From Bin5 sp965221345 (GTDB lineage: Bacteria > Chloroflexota > Anaerolineae > Caldilineales > Caldilineaceae): 64,000 nt of DNA. Where the stretch lies: assembly GCA_965221345.1 (NCBI GenBank), contig CBDCSD010000001.1, positions 186,001-250,000 on the forward strand, written 5' to 3'. This document shows, piece by piece, positions 1 to 9,458 of the stretch. The translations under genes were made by a program, and so were the position numbers. The notes under the pieces were generated by a model that was not told where the DNA came from, did not search any database, and was given only the letters and a program-made list of their open reading frames with translations. Within the stretch, counting starts at the first letter, position 1; every line of letters begins with the position of its first letter.

Positions 1-936
1 TACTGCCGCTGCGAGCCGATGTTCTGCCGCTTGGCGCGCCGCAATTTCCGCTTCGGCGCGCTGTGCTTCCGCACTGGCTCGTTGCTTCTTAGCGGCAGCC
101 TTGGCGAGGGCGGCCCGCAAACCGGGAAGCACATACCCGGAATACACATCGTCCAGCGCCAGCTCCATGATATCCGGCTGCCGCTCCATATCCACCATCC
201 GAAACTGAAGCCCCGGCAACACCTCCGAACCGATTACGCCCTCGGCATCGGGCTGCATCTCCTCGTACTGGCCCCCCGAGATCAGCCGGTAGAAGCGCAT
301 GTGCTCGCCGCTGGGGTCGAGTATGTAGTACTCCTTCACCCCTGCCAGCGCGTAGTCCCGCCTCTTCTCTTCCGTATCCCTGAGCACTTCCGCGAGCGTG
401 GAATCGGAGACCGCCTCCACGACCATGTCGCAGACCCCGCCAAAATGACGCTGGTCAACGCCTCCCCACGGCGCAGGGTTGCTTTTCAAGATCACGCCGA
501 TGTCCGGCTTGCGCACCGCCTCGCGCTGCCCGGAGGGCTCCGCAGGGTCCTCCATCGTCAGGACAAAGCCGGTCTCCAGATTGATCAGCTTGGCAATGGC
601 ATGCGTACTGATATAACGGCGCAGCAGATCGAGAAACCAGTTGCAGAGCACGAGTTGCGGCGCGCTGTGTGGGGGTTTGGCCTCCAGTCTGCCGTTGTTC
701 CATTCGTAGCTGACGTCAATGTCTGGGTATGGATTCTCATACCACTTGGCCCAATACTCTTCCTTGGTGACATAGCGGCCATCGTCGGGAGCGAAGGGAT
801 TGACAGGCGAGCCCGGCGGCGCAAGAGGTTCCGCTTGCGTGGACGAACTTGCGGACTCAGACACTCCTGTCTGGGCCGCCTGCGATGAATTTACCTGCGT
901 TTGGGAATGGTCGCGCAAGACTTCTCTGGATTTCAT
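1..936 (-). CDS. Uma2 family restriction-endonuclease-like protein (partial, cut by left edge)
   Basis: The minus-strand frame is open from an ATG at 936 to the window edge (312 codons, no stop). A strong Shine-Dalgarno (GGAGGAGG) lies just upstream. Uma2 (DUF820) proteins have a PD-(D/E)XK nuclease fold; their cellular role is poorly known and they are often present in many copies in Chloroflexota and Cyanobacteria. Visible motifs are VRKPDIGVI with the metal-binding Asp near residue 145, VVEAVSDST with Glu near residue 174, and then RRDYALAGVKEYYILDP. From about residue 270 the tail is Ala/Glu/Lys-rich and probably coiled-coil. It is divergent from the sugar-transport operon. The family call is firm; the C-terminal end is unknown. 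Confidence 0.85.
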   Translation of the reverse strand, partial: MKSREVLRDHSQTQVNSSQAAQTGVSESASSSTQAEPLAPPGSPVNPFAPDDGRYVTKEEYWAKWYENPYPDIDVSYEWNNGRLEAKPPHSAPQLVLCNWFLDLLRRYISTHAIAKLINLETGFVLTMEDPAEPSGQREAVRKPDIGVILKSNPAPWGGVDQRHFGGVCDMVVEAVSDSTLAEVLRDTEEKRRDYALAGVKEYYILDPSGEHMRFYRLISGGQYEEMQPDAEGVIGSEVLPGLQFRMVDMERQPDIMELALDDVYSGYVLPGLRAALAKAAAKKQRASAEAQRAEAEIAARQAAEHRLAAAV

Positions 937-1417
937 GCTGCCTCCTCCGACATCGCGGCTGCGCGCAGCACACATGACATGGCCACATTCTATCACGATT
1001 TCTGTGCCTGCCGCCAGCGGCCCTTCCTATCTCCGGTGTGTCCCGAATTATCGAGTCACTGCGTTGCTCCCTTTCAACCGACGCAAAAAGGATCCGCCGA
1101 ACCGCCATCAACCGATCGCATGCAATCCTCAAAATCCCCAAATCCTGAAAATCCTGATTCAGACAACGAACCCCAGTCCTTCCCCTCATTCCGCTACTTC
1201 CCGTCGCCTCTAATCCTGCAAATCCTGATTCAGACACCCCCCCCCAAAAATTTCCCCGGTTGACAGACCCCCCTGACCTGTGCAAAATTAACCCTGCAAT
1301 CAGATATGTGAAATTTCCTGCACGGATCCAGGCTACGGGCTGTCAAAGGCGTTCACACGCTTGTGTGCCGTCCACGCTGAACCGCGCGATCTGCCAGCCG
1401 CGAAAGAACAACACACC
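937..1417. promoter_or_regulatory. Divergent intergenic region between Uma2 gene and sugar ABC operon
   Basis: No convincing gene is present. The region holds the upstream signals of both flanking genes and a copy of a dispersed repeat (1069-1180). An imperfect dyad with the arms CACAC and GTGTG around 1352-1365 could be an operator or hairpin ahead of the transporter operon, but nothing else supports it. Confidence 0.4.
1069..1180. repeat. Dispersed repeat, copy 1 (about 112 bp)
   Basis: This segment matches 42163-42275 along its whole length with scattered mismatches. Both copies start CCCTTTCAACCG, continue with a purine-rich stretch and GATCCGC, and end with tandem AATCCTG motifs followed by ATTCAGACAA and CAGTCCT. 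A shorter version of the AATCCTG/ATTCAGACA part recurs at about 1210-1238. Confidence 0.75.
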
Positions 1418-2329
1418 ATGTTGGTAACGGGGCTCCGCACGGGGCGATGGGCCAGATTCTGGAGTCGGTACGGTTTTATCCTCGCCGTTCTCACCCCCAT
1501 CCTGCTCTGGTTCACCATCTTCTCCTTTGGCCCCATCCTCTACGCCCTCGGCGCCAGTCTTACCAATGTCCACACCCTTGACCCCAGCCTGGCCAGGTTT
1601 ACGGGCCTCAAAAACTACATCAACCTCCTCGACGACCGCCGTTTCATGATGTCGATGAGCAATGTCTTCAAGTTCGTTCTGACCAAGGGCGTCCTCAATA
1701 TCCTGTTTTCGCTTGGGCTGGCCCTCCTTCTCGAACGCCTGCGCCGCGGGCGCAATGTCTATCTCTTCTTCATCTTTATGCCTGTGGTTATCTCCCAGGT
1801 GGCCGTAGCCATGCTTTTCCTGTGGCTCTACGACCCCCGCCTCGGCTTGATCAACTACCTGCTCAGCCTGGTCGAAATCCCGCCCCAGAGCTTCATCCGC
1901 AGCACCGCCCAGGCCATCTACAGCGTGGCCATCGCCGACGTATGGAAGACATACGGCTACGCCGCCGTCATCTTCCTTGCCGGGCTGCTCGATATTCCCC
2001 AGGACTACTACGAGGCGGCCAAGGTGGACGGCGCCACCCGCTTGCAGACTCTCTGGCGCGTCACCCTCCCCCTGCTGAAAAACCCACTCGTGCTGGTTCT
2101 GGTCCTGATCGTCATCGACGGTGTCCAGCACTTCACCATGGTGCAAGTCATGACCGGCGGTGGGCCCGCCGACAGCACGCTCATGCCCAGCCTCCTCGTA
2201 TATAACTATGGATTGGGCGCCAACAACTACCGCATGGGCTACGCCTGCGCCGTTTCATTCCTTATGTTTGTGGTTATTCTCACGGTTACAGTCCTGCAGC
2301 TGCGTCTGTTCCGCTCACTCTATGACTGA
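1418..2329 (+). CDS. Carbohydrate ABC transporter permease (MalF/UgpA type)
   Basis: Inner-membrane permease of a CUT1 sugar importer, 303 aa from the ATG at 1418. About six hydrophobic segments are visible, starting with FILAVLTPILLWFTIF. The cytoplasmic EAA loop that docks the ATPase is present as EAAKVDGATRLQTLWRVTLP. The frame is open further upstream, but the residues before Met-1 are polar and the first transmembrane helix begins about 15 residues after this ATG. It is followed at 60 bp by the second permease and then by the binding protein. No ATPase gene is present; many CUT1 systems share an MsiK-type ATPase encoded elsewhere. Downstream alpha-galactosidase genes suggest galactosides as substrate. 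Confidence 0.93.
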   Translation: MLVTGLRTGRWARFWSRYGFILAVLTPILLWFTIFSFGPILYALGASLTNVHTLDPSLARFTGLKNYINLLDDRRFMMSMSNVFKFVLTKGVLNILFSLGLALLLERLRRGRNVYLFFIFMPVVISQVAVAMLFLWLYDPRLGLINYLLSLVEIPPQSFIRSTAQAIYSVAIADVWKTYGYAAVIFLAGLLDIPQDYYEAAKVDGATRLQTLWRVTLPLLKNPLVLVLVLIVIDGVQHFTMVQVMTGGGPADSTLMPSLLVYNYGLGANNYRMGYACAVSFLMFVVILTVTVLQLRLFRSLYD

Positions 2330-2389
2330 GTTGACAGTCGCGGGCGGCGCAACAAGATCAACGAAAGGCCGAAGGGAGAGGCGATTGCC

Positions 2390-3268
2390 ATGACCGAAGT
2401 CAGCCGGCGGTCCGGCGGAATGGGGTCTGATTCCTGGATACAAGTGCGCGAACATCTCGTTTCGCTCGCCACGCATTGTATCCTGGCTCTTGCTGCCTTC
2501 ATCGCCCTCGGCGCCATGCTCTGGATGGTGCTGGCCTCCTTCAAGTCGGCGTCGGAAATCATCGCCATGCCCCCCACCTTCCTGCCCGAAACCCCCACCG
2601 TGGCCAGCTATATCCTGATCTTGGGCGAACAGGCCTTTGACCGCTACTTCCTCAACAGCATTGTCGTGGCACTGCCCTCCGTGCTACTCATTCTATTCAC
2701 TAGCTCGATTGCAGGTTTTGTCTTCGCCAAATTTGAATTTCCCGCCAAAGAGCTCATTTTTACCATCATTCTGAGCACACTCATGGTCCCCCCCGCGGTC
2801 ACGCTTCTTCCCCTCTTCCGCCTCGTCAGCAACTTCGGCTGGGCCGACACCTATCAGGCCCTCATCATCCCTGTCTGCGTCAGCGCCTTCGGCATCTTCC
2901 TCCTGCGTCAGTTCATGGAAGGCCTCCCTTCCGAGCTGCTCGACGCCGGACGCATTGACGGCGCATCAAACTGGTGGATTTACCGCCACATCGTCCTGCC
3001 GCTGTCCGTCTCTGCCCTCAGCGCACTGGCGATCTTCAGCTTCCTCGCCAATTGGGACTCCTACCTCTGGCCCCTGGTGATCGTCTATGATGAGAATATG
3101 CGGACGCTCCCCTTGGGTCTGGCGCACCTGCTTGGTTGGTCCAGCCGGCCGCGCTACGACCTCTTCCTCACCGGCGCCGTCATTACAGTCGTTCCCGTCA
3201 TTGTCTTCTACTCATTCTTTCAGAGCCGCTTCGTGCGCGGGGTCACCCTTACCGGTCTCAAGTACTGA
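2390..3268 (+). CDS. Carbohydrate ABC transporter permease (MalG/UgpE type)
   Basis: Second CUT1 permease, 292 aa, with an SD-like GGGAGAGG ahead of the ATG. It has six predicted membrane segments. The EAA-like loop reads LLDAGRIDGASNWWIYRHIV followed by LP, with Ala-Gly in the conserved positions. It should pair with the permease at 1418 and the lipoprotein at 3385 to form one importer. The spacing to both neighbours (60 and 116 bp) fits a single transcript. Confidence 0.93.
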   Translation: MTEVSRRSGGMGSDSWIQVREHLVSLATHCILALAAFIALGAMLWMVLASFKSASEIIAMPPTFLPETPTVASYILILGEQAFDRYFLNSIVVALPSVLLILFTSSIAGFVFAKFEFPAKELIFTIILSTLMVPPAVTLLPLFRLVSNFGWADTYQALIIPVCVSAFGIFLLRQFMEGLPSELLDAGRIDGASNWWIYRHIVLPLSVSALSALAIFSFLANWDSYLWPLVIVYDENMRTLPLGLAHLLGWSSRPRYDLFLTGAVITVVPVIVFYSFFQSRFVRGVTLTGLKY

Positions 3269-3384
3269 TGGCGCAGCCCAGCCTCGTCCGGTAGCAAATG
3301 CAGCGACAACTACCTTTATCGTTCGTGAAGCTTAACCGTCTTGAATCGAAGTCTCTCACCACAACTGCAGAACAGGAGAGGATC

Positions 3385-4734
3385 ATGAACAAGAGTCAAC
3401 CGACACGCCGCCAAATGCTCCGACTATCCGCCGGCTTCGGCGCTGCAGCCGCCCTGGCCGCCTGCGCACCCGCGCCCGCCGAACCTGCCGCCGACGGCGG
3501 CGGAGAGGCGGCCCCGGATATGGCCATTACCGAACTGAGCCTCTGGTCCATGCAGTACCCGCCGCATGACTTCGCCTGGAACATGCTGGCCGACCAGTAC
3601 AACGAAGACAACACCGATCTCAACATCACCGTTGCCCCGCAGACCGACCCCTTGACCACCTTCGCTGCCGGCCTCAGCGCAGGCACCGCCGGCGACCTCC
3701 TCTCGATCCACGGCGCCGGCGCGGCATCGTTCATCGCCACCAACCAGCTGCTACCCATCACCGAAACGCTCGGCGGCATGGGAACAATCAAAGATCGCTT
3801 CTTCTCCGCCGTCATGGACTACTACACCTACCAGGGCGAGGTGTACGGCATTCCCCTCCACAACAACACCCCCGGAATCGGCTTCATCACCAACTTCGAC
3901 CTCTGGCAAGAGGCCGGCATGGAGCCCCCACCGACCTACAACCACTGGGATGATGTCTGGCAGGACGCCAAGACCTTGACCCAAACCGACGACAGCGGCA
4001 ACATCACCGTTGCCGGTCTCTCCATGCGCAACTCTCACAACATCCAGTATCTCTGCGGCGCCATCTATGAACAGGGCGCCACCTATCTCAACGAAGAAAC
4101 CGGCGAGTGGAATATCAATACGCCCGAAGGCATCCGCGCCCTCACCGAACTCTTCTACGATCCCATCTTCACCCACGAGGTCGATTCGCCCGATCTGCCC
4201 GTAGTCTTCCTCGGCTTGGCTGAGGGGCGTATGGCCATGGGCGGCATCTGGCTCGATTACATTCCCTATGCCGCGACGGCGTTCCCCGATGGAAACTTCG
4301 GCTTCTCCATGCGGCCCGGCATCGACGGCGCCGATCCCGTCGTCGTCGGCGAAGGCGGCTGGGGGCTCAACGTCAATGCCGCAACCGAGAATCCTGAGCT
4401 CGCCCTCGACTTCATCGACTACCTCAACGATGATGACATCATGATCCAGTGGCTCCAGTCGCAGCATTCGCTGCCCTGTGTCTTTTCGCTGCTCGACCAC
4501 GAGTGGTACTCCAGCGACGAGGCCAAGTTCCTGCAGCCCGCCCTCGCCACCGTCCAGGACTGGGTCTGGATCGGACCGGTGGGCTCCAAATACGCCATGG
4601 ACAATATCTTCTTCCCGGCGTTGGAGGAGCTCTCTCTCGGCGCAATCAGCGTCGAAGATATGGCCGCTCGCCTCGACGAGGACCTGACCGCCAAGGTACA
4701 GAGTTTCCGCGACGACACCGGTTACCAGTGGTGA
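3385..4734 (+). CDS. Extracellular sugar-binding lipoprotein of ABC transporter
   Basis: 449 aa from the ATG at 3385, chosen because AGGAGAG lies just upstream and the protein then begins with a secretion signal. The signal has a twin-Arg start (TRRQMLRLSAGF) and a lipobox LAAC near residue 25, followed by an Ala/Pro/Glu linker. The mature part has the usual SBP_bac_1 features (repeated Asp/Asn/Trp-rich loops, a C-terminal LDEDLTAKVQ helix). It would be anchored to the membrane and deliver sugar to the permeases at 1418 and 2390. A hairpin at 4764-4798 follows the stop codon. Confidence 0.93.
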   Translation: MNKSQPTRRQMLRLSAGFGAAAALAACAPAPAEPAADGGGEAAPDMAITELSLWSMQYPPHDFAWNMLADQYNEDNTDLNITVAPQTDPLTTFAAGLSAGTAGDLLSIHGAGAASFIATNQLLPITETLGGMGTIKDRFFSAVMDYYTYQGEVYGIPLHNNTPGIGFITNFDLWQEAGMEPPPTYNHWDDVWQDAKTLTQTDDSGNITVAGLSMRNSHNIQYLCGAIYEQGATYLNEETGEWNINTPEGIRALTELFYDPIFTHEVDSPDLPVVFLGLAEGRMAMGGIWLDYIPYAATAFPDGNFGFSMRPGIDGADPVVVGEGGWGLNVNAATENPELALDFIDYLNDDDIMIQWLQSQHSLPCVFSLLDHEWYSSDEAKFLQPALATVQDWVWIGPVGSKYAMDNIFFPALEELSLGAISVEDMAARLDEDLTAKVQSFRDDTGYQW

Positions 4735-4763
4735 TGCGCATATAGTAGTGGTGATCCACATAC

Positions 4764-4798
4764 AGAGAGGAGTGAGTAAAGGTTTCTCACTCCTCTCT
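4764..4798 (+). terminator. Hairpin after the transporter operon
   Basis: Perfect 13-bp stem (AGAGAGGAGTGAG paired with CTCACTCCTCTCT) with a 9-nt loop, placed 30 bp after the binding-protein stop. The tract after it is pyrimidine-rich, not a clean T run. The same GAGGAGTGAG/CTCACTCCTC arms recur in several other intergenic regions of this window. Confidence 0.55.
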
Positions 4799-4890
4799 TC
4801 TCCTCACTTTCTCCCAGATCCAGCCCCGATTCAGGCTCTTGCAACTGCGTATACAGTTGCGGTCGCAAAAACTATCACAAGGAGTTGAAC

Positions 4891-6738
4891 ATGAGCAACT
4901 GGTTTCAGATACTGCGCGAGCAGCTGCAACTCCCCAATATCGCCGCAGACGAGACAACCGTCCCTTTTGGCATCGGCGGGATCGCGCCCGAATCCTGGCG
5001 TGTTGCCGGAATACAGAGCGCCGGCAATTCAGAGCACGTCCTGACGGCCCATACCGAGGACGGCGCTGAAGTCCAATGGCACATGCGCTTCTTCGCCGAC
5101 ACCCGCGCTGTCGAATGCTGGGGCGTGCTGACCAACCGGGGCAGCCGGCCGCTGCAAAACCTGAGCGAATGCCTCACCTGGGACCTGGATCTGTCGCTCC
5201 AACCGGCCTTCGGCGAGCCATGGATCCGCCGCGTGAACGGCGTGCAGTTTCTGGCCAACTTCTTTCCGCCCCACGACTTTGCCATCGTCGACCGCCAGCT
5301 TCTGAAGACGCCGCAAGTCTATGCCCCCTTCGACATCATGGCCGGCGACGGCGGCCGCCCTTCCGACGGCCATCTCCCCTGCGCCATCGTCTGCGACGGC
5401 TCGCGCAGCCACGGTCTTGCGCTCTTTCTTGAATGGTCCGGTCTCTGGCGTATCAGCCTCACGCAGGAGACACGCGAGGTAAACGACCCCGATACCGACT
5501 GGCCGGTCCGCCTGCAGGCCGGCCTCTGGGGACTGGCCCTGCACCTGCAGCCGGGCCAGTCACTGCCGCTGCCGCGTATCCTCCTGACAGCCTTCGACGG
5601 AAACCTCGATGACGGCGGCAACGCGCTGCGCCGCCACATTCGCCGCCATGTCATGCCCTCCCTGGGCGGCGAAGAGGTCCTGCCCCCGGCTACCTTCAAT
5701 CACTGGTTCGCCTTTTCCAACGACTACACCGACCAGAGCCTGCGTCCCGCCGTCGATGCTTCAGCCGCTGCCGGCCTGGAGTACTTCTGTGTCGACGGCG
5801 GCTGGTTCGCCGGCGATTTTCGCGACGGCATCGGCAACTGGAGTAAGGGGGATCCCAAAAAGTTTCCCGACGGCATCGCCCCCTTCGCCGACTATGTGCG
5901 CTCCAAGGGGTTGAAATACGGCACCTGGTTCGAGCCGGAGTGGGCCAACAAGGACAGCGAAATCTACCGCGCCCACCCGGAGTGGTTCTGGGAGACACCT
6001 GAGCGGCCCTCGGTAATGCGGCCCGGCTTCCACTTTCAGCACCCCGAATTCGCCCTGATCAACCTGGGCCTGCCTGAAGTGCGCCAGTGGTGGCTCGACC
6101 GGTTCGTGCGCGCCTACGAGGAGTGGGGCGTGCGTTGGATTCGCTGGGACTATAACCAGGATCCGCGCGCCAACTGGGAGCACAACGTGGCGCATGGCGA
6201 TATCGGCTGGCGCCAGATCCAGCACGTGCAGGGCCTCTACCAGGTCCTGGACGACATTCTGGAAGCCTGCCCGGAACTGTTCATCGAACAGTGCGCCAGC
6301 GGCGGCCATCGTATCGAGCTGGGCACTGTCCGCCGCGGCCACAGCTTCTGGATGAACGACCACACCACCCACTCCGCGCTCGTGCGCGCCCTGCAGCACG
6401 GCCTCAACACCGTTCTGCCCGGCAACTATGCCAATACCAACATCTGCCAGCAGCGCCATGATTTCACCACCTACGACTACCTCTCCCATGCCGCCGGCGG
6501 CTTTGGCTACAGCGGAAAACTTTGGGAGGCCCCCGCCGCCGATTTCGAGCGCTACCGGGCTGCGGTCGAAGACTTCAAAGCCTACCGGGGCCTTCTGCTG
6601 GGCGACTACCAGCGCCCCACCGGTCAACCCTCCAGCGCCGACGAATACGCGCAGGTGATCTTCAGTGATGGCGGACGCTCTGTTACAATGGAGTTCAACG
6701 CCGATTCTCCGGGCAGCGCCAGCCTCAATATGACATAG
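4891..6738 (+). CDS. Alpha-galactosidase, GH36 family
   Basis: 615 aa from the ATG at 4891, which has AAGGAG six bases upstream. GH36 enzymes release terminal alpha-galactose from raffinose-type oligosaccharides and melibiose with retention of configuration. The catalytic nucleophile Asp is visible in IRWDYNQD (residue 420) and the acid/base Asp in WMNDHTTHS (residue 490). The substrate-binding motif CASGGHRIELG corresponds to the family CxSGGxRxDxG. WFEPEWANKDSEIY is also typical of the barrel. There is no signal peptide, so it is probably cytoplasmic and acts on sugars imported by the upstream transporter. It is shorter than some GH36 enzymes, with a reduced N-terminal beta domain. Confidence 0.92.
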   Translation: MSNWFQILREQLQLPNIAADETTVPFGIGGIAPESWRVAGIQSAGNSEHVLTAHTEDGAEVQWHMRFFADTRAVECWGVLTNRGSRPLQNLSECLTWDLDLSLQPAFGEPWIRRVNGVQFLANFFPPHDFAIVDRQLLKTPQVYAPFDIMAGDGGRPSDGHLPCAIVCDGSRSHGLALFLEWSGLWRISLTQETREVNDPDTDWPVRLQAGLWGLALHLQPGQSLPLPRILLTAFDGNLDDGGNALRRHIRRHVMPSLGGEEVLPPATFNHWFAFSNDYTDQSLRPAVDASAAAGLEYFCVDGGWFAGDFRDGIGNWSKGDPKKFPDGIAPFADYVRSKGLKYGTWFEPEWANKDSEIYRAHPEWFWETPERPSVMRPGFHFQHPEFALINLGLPEVRQWWLDRFVRAYEEWGVRWIRWDYNQDPRANWEHNVAHGDIGWRQIQHVQGLYQVLDDILEACPELFIEQCASGGHRIELGTVRRGHSFWMNDHTTHSALVRALQHGLNTVLPGNYANTNICQQRHDFTTYDYLSHAAGGFGYSGKLWEAPAADFERYRAAVEDFKAYRGLLLGDYQRPTGQPSSADEYAQVIFSDGGRSVTMEFNADSPGSASLNMT

Positions 6739-6843
6739 GCGAGGACTGAGAAACCCCGGCAGGAGCGGTCGGGAACTGGCTTCTCCCCCATTTCCCCTCC
6801 AGACAGACCACTATTCACCTACCACCTGTATAGGCTACAAACT

Positions 6844-7599
6844 ATGACATCGACTGCGGCGAACGTTGAAAACAAGGTCATCCTCATCACCGGCGGCGCG
6901 CAGGGCATTGGCGGTGCCGCCGCGCAGCTGTGCGCCCAGCGCGGGGCCGAGGTGATCATTACCGATATCAAGGACGAAACCGGCGAGGCCCTGGCCGCGT
7001 CTCTGCGCGCCGAGGGCTGCAAGGCCCGCTACGCAACCCTGGATGTGCGCCGCCACGAGGACGCGCTACGAGTCTTCGGCGAAGTGAAACAGCGCCATGG
7101 CCGGCTCGATGTCCTCATCTGCTCCGCCGGCGTTCTGCGGGGTCCCATGCTGTTGCCCGACGCCTTCCCCGTCGACGTTTTTGACGACGTGATAGCGGTC
7201 AACGTGCGCGGCGTCTTCCTCTGCGTAAAGGAAGCCTACCCTCTACTTCAAGCCAGCGGGCAAGGGGTGATTCTGCTGGTTGGCTCGGGCGCCGGCGTCA
7301 CCGGTGGCAGCTCTTCCATCGCCTACGGCACCAGCAAGGGCGCCGTCAATGGGATGGGAATGACGCTGGAAAGTCACCTTGCCCGCAAGGGCATCCGTGT
7401 CAACGTCGTCTGTCCCGGCGGTATCGAGACGGAGTTGAAATTGCGACAGATGCGCGAAGCCGCCGAGGCGCTCGGCCAGAAGTTCGACCTGGAGGACGCT
7501 CGCTCCCGTCTCGGTGATCCGGAAGGCGTCGGCGCGGCGCTGGCCTTCCTCGCCTCCGATGACGGCCGCTATGTGCGGCGCAATCTCTTTACCCGCTGA
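6844..7599 (+). CDS. SDR family oxidoreductase, atypical C-terminus
   Basis: 251 aa. Classical short-chain dehydrogenase with the NAD(P)-binding motif TGGAQGIGG near residue 17, a CSAG motif, Ser in GSSSIAYG and the catalytic YGTSK pair. It likely oxidises or reduces a sugar or polyol in this carbohydrate cluster. The end is odd: after DDGRYV the protein stops as RRNLFTR, whereas SDRs normally end with a TGxxxxxDGG segment. The +1 frame at the same place reads CGAISLPADT, which resembles the expected end better, so a one-base shift near 7575 is possible. Confidence 0.88.
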   Translation: MTSTAANVENKVILITGGAQGIGGAAAQLCAQRGAEVIITDIKDETGEALAASLRAEGCKARYATLDVRRHEDALRVFGEVKQRHGRLDVLICSAGVLRGPMLLPDAFPVDVFDDVIAVNVRGVFLCVKEAYPLLQASGQGVILLVGSGAGVTGGSSSIAYGTSKGAVNGMGMTLESHLARKGIRVNVVCPGGIETELKLRQMREAAEALGQKFDLEDARSRLGDPEGVGAALAFLASDDGRYVRRNLFTR

Positions 7600-7612
7600 C
7601 ACTGCGCACAGA

Positions 7613-7650
7613 CGAGGAGTGAGGCGGGATCCACCTTTCTCGCTCCTCCC
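7613..7650 (+). terminator. Imperfect GAGGAGTGAG-family hairpin
   Basis: CGAGGAGTGAG is followed after about 17 nt by CGCTCCTC, giving an eight-pair stem with one wobble. It lies just after the SDR stop and is a member of the hairpin family seen at 4764 and 16793. Confidence 0.35.
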
Positions 7651-7742
7651 CACCTTGCGCTTACAGCGCGCAGCGCCGGCGCATCGAACAATACCGCCTC
7701 GCCCGCTTGCCTCTCCTCTGTGGGTGTTCCCTGCAGTTGTCG

Positions 7743-7793
7743 TATAATAGAGTGCATAGTTAATAGAGCGCATAGTTAATAGAGCGCATAGCA
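7743..7793 (+). repeat. 16-bp tandem repeat with -10-like box upstream of GH4 gene
   Basis: Two exact copies of ATAGTTAATAGAGCGC lie at 7756-7771 and 7772-7787, flanked by partial copies. A TATAAT hexamer is at 7743-7748. The array ends about 85 bp before the GH4 start and is AT-rich against a GC-rich background. It may be a promoter/operator region. Confidence 0.55.
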
Positions 7794-7879
7794 TAAATCC
7801 GCACCCTTCAATGCCTGCCCGCAACCAGGTGCGGCGCCAGGCACTGGGCAGCGCCCTCGACCACACGGAGAACGATTTC

Positions 7880-9391
7880 ATGCCAATCAAAATCGCAATG
7901 ATCGGCGCCGGCTCGATCGGCTTCACCCGCAAGCTGATGCACGACATTCTCGCCGTGCCCCAGCTGGCCGACACCCACTTCGCCTTTATGGATATCAACG
8001 CCGGCAATCTGGACATGGTGGTGCAGTTGGCGCAGCGGGACATCGACGCCAACGGCCTGCCCGCCGCCATCACCCCCACAACCGACCGCCGCGCAGCCAT
8101 CGCCGACGCCGACTACGTGATCTCGGTCGTGCGCCAGGGCGGACTCGCCGCCTTTCAGTTGGATATCGACATCCCGCTCAAGTACGGCATCGACCAGTGC
8201 GTTGGCGATACCCTCTGCGCCGGGGGCATCATGTACGGCCAGCGCACCATCCCCGCCCTGCTCGACGTCTGCGCCGACATCCGCGCACTGGCTAAGCCCG
8301 ATGCCCTCTTCCTCAACTATTCGAATCCGATGGCGATGAACGTCTGGGCCTGCAACCAGTATGGCGGCGTGCGCACGGTTGGCCTCTGCCACGGTGTCCA
8401 GGGCGGCCACTGGCAGATCACCCGCTGCATCGAGGAGTGGGCCAAGCGGGAAGGTCTCATCGCGGCCGACGAAACGCTGCACCGCGATGAGGTCGATATC
8501 ATCTGCGCCGGCATCAATCACCAGACCTGGTACACCCAGGTGCAATGGCGGGGCATCGATATGGTGCCGCGCATGTTGGAGCTGTTCGAAGGCCACCCCG
8601 AATATCCCACCAGCGAAAAGCTGCGCATCGACATGATCCGCCGCTTCGGCTACTACACCACCGAATCCAACGGCCACGTCAGCGAATATGTGCCCTGGTA
8701 CCGCAAGCGCCCCGATGAAATCAACGACTGGATCGATCTCTCTCGCTGGATCAACGGCGAGACCGGCGGCTATCTGCGCGTCTGCACCGAAGGCCGCAAC
8801 TGGTTCGAGACCGACTTCCCCAACTGGATGAAGCAAGAGCCGCCGCGCATCGCGCCCGACCAGCGCAGCGAGGAGCACGGCTCCTATATCATCGAAGGGT
8901 TGGAGACGGGGCGCTCCTACCGCGGCCATTTCAACGTCATCAACCAGGGCCATATCACCAATCTGCCCGACGGCTGCTGCATTGAGATTCCGGGGTATGT
9001 CGATAAGAACGGCTTGAACATGCCCGTTGTCGGCGACCTGCCCCTCGCCTGCGCGGCCACCTGTGCCGCCAGTGTCCAGGTCCAGCGCATGGCGGTGGAG
9101 GCGGCCATCCATGGCGATGTCATGCTGCTCAAGCAGGCCATGCTGCATGACCCTCTGACCGCGGCCGTCTGCAATCCGGAAGAGATCTGGCAGATGACCG
9201 ATGAGATGCTGGTGGCGCAGGCGCGCTGGCTGCCGCAATACCAGGAGCATGTCCCCGCAGCGCAGGCCCGGCTGCAAGCGGCCGAGCGCAACAATACCCG
9301 CGCGCAGCTGCGCGAGAACTGGAAAGGCGCGGCGCGTCTGCATACCAAGAGCGTTGCCGAGATGGCGCAGGACAAAGCCCGGCAACCATGA
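7880..9391 (+). CDS. GH4 family alpha-galactosidase/alpha-glucosidase (MelA-like)
   Basis: 503 aa from the ATG at 7880 (CGGAG upstream); the frame extends further 5' but only with non-family sequence. GH4 enzymes use NAD+ and a divalent metal to cleave glycosides by an oxidation-elimination mechanism. The Rossmann motif GAGSIGFT lies at residues 9-16; CHGVQGGH corresponds to the metal-binding CHxxxG region and GINHQTWY to the family GxNH motif. It is cytoplasmic. It sits in the same cluster as a mechanistically unrelated GH36 alpha-galactosidase, so the two may split alpha-galactoside substrates. Confidence 0.9.
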   Translation: MPIKIAMIGAGSIGFTRKLMHDILAVPQLADTHFAFMDINAGNLDMVVQLAQRDIDANGLPAAITPTTDRRAAIADADYVISVVRQGGLAAFQLDIDIPLKYGIDQCVGDTLCAGGIMYGQRTIPALLDVCADIRALAKPDALFLNYSNPMAMNVWACNQYGGVRTVGLCHGVQGGHWQITRCIEEWAKREGLIAADETLHRDEVDIICAGINHQTWYTQVQWRGIDMVPRMLELFEGHPEYPTSEKLRIDMIRRFGYYTTESNGHVSEYVPWYRKRPDEINDWIDLSRWINGETGGYLRVCTEGRNWFETDFPNWMKQEPPRIAPDQRSEEHGSYIIEGLETGRSYRGHFNVINQGHITNLPDGCCIEIPGYVDKNGLNMPVVGDLPLACAATCAASVQVQRMAVEAAIHGDVMLLKQAMLHDPLTAAVCNPEEIWQMTDEMLVAQARWLPQYQEHVPAAQARLQAAERNNTRAQLRENWKGAARLHTKSVAEMAQDKARQP

Positions 9392-9458
9392 ACGCCGCGG
9401 CCGCCGATAAAGGCGAGATGACCAAGGAACCGGCCTGATTCAAAATCAAGGAGTCAAC

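Noticed and set aside
19..888. 289-codon plus-strand open frame at the left edge
   Set aside because: It is antisense to the Uma2 gene, which has the motifs and the ribosome-binding site.
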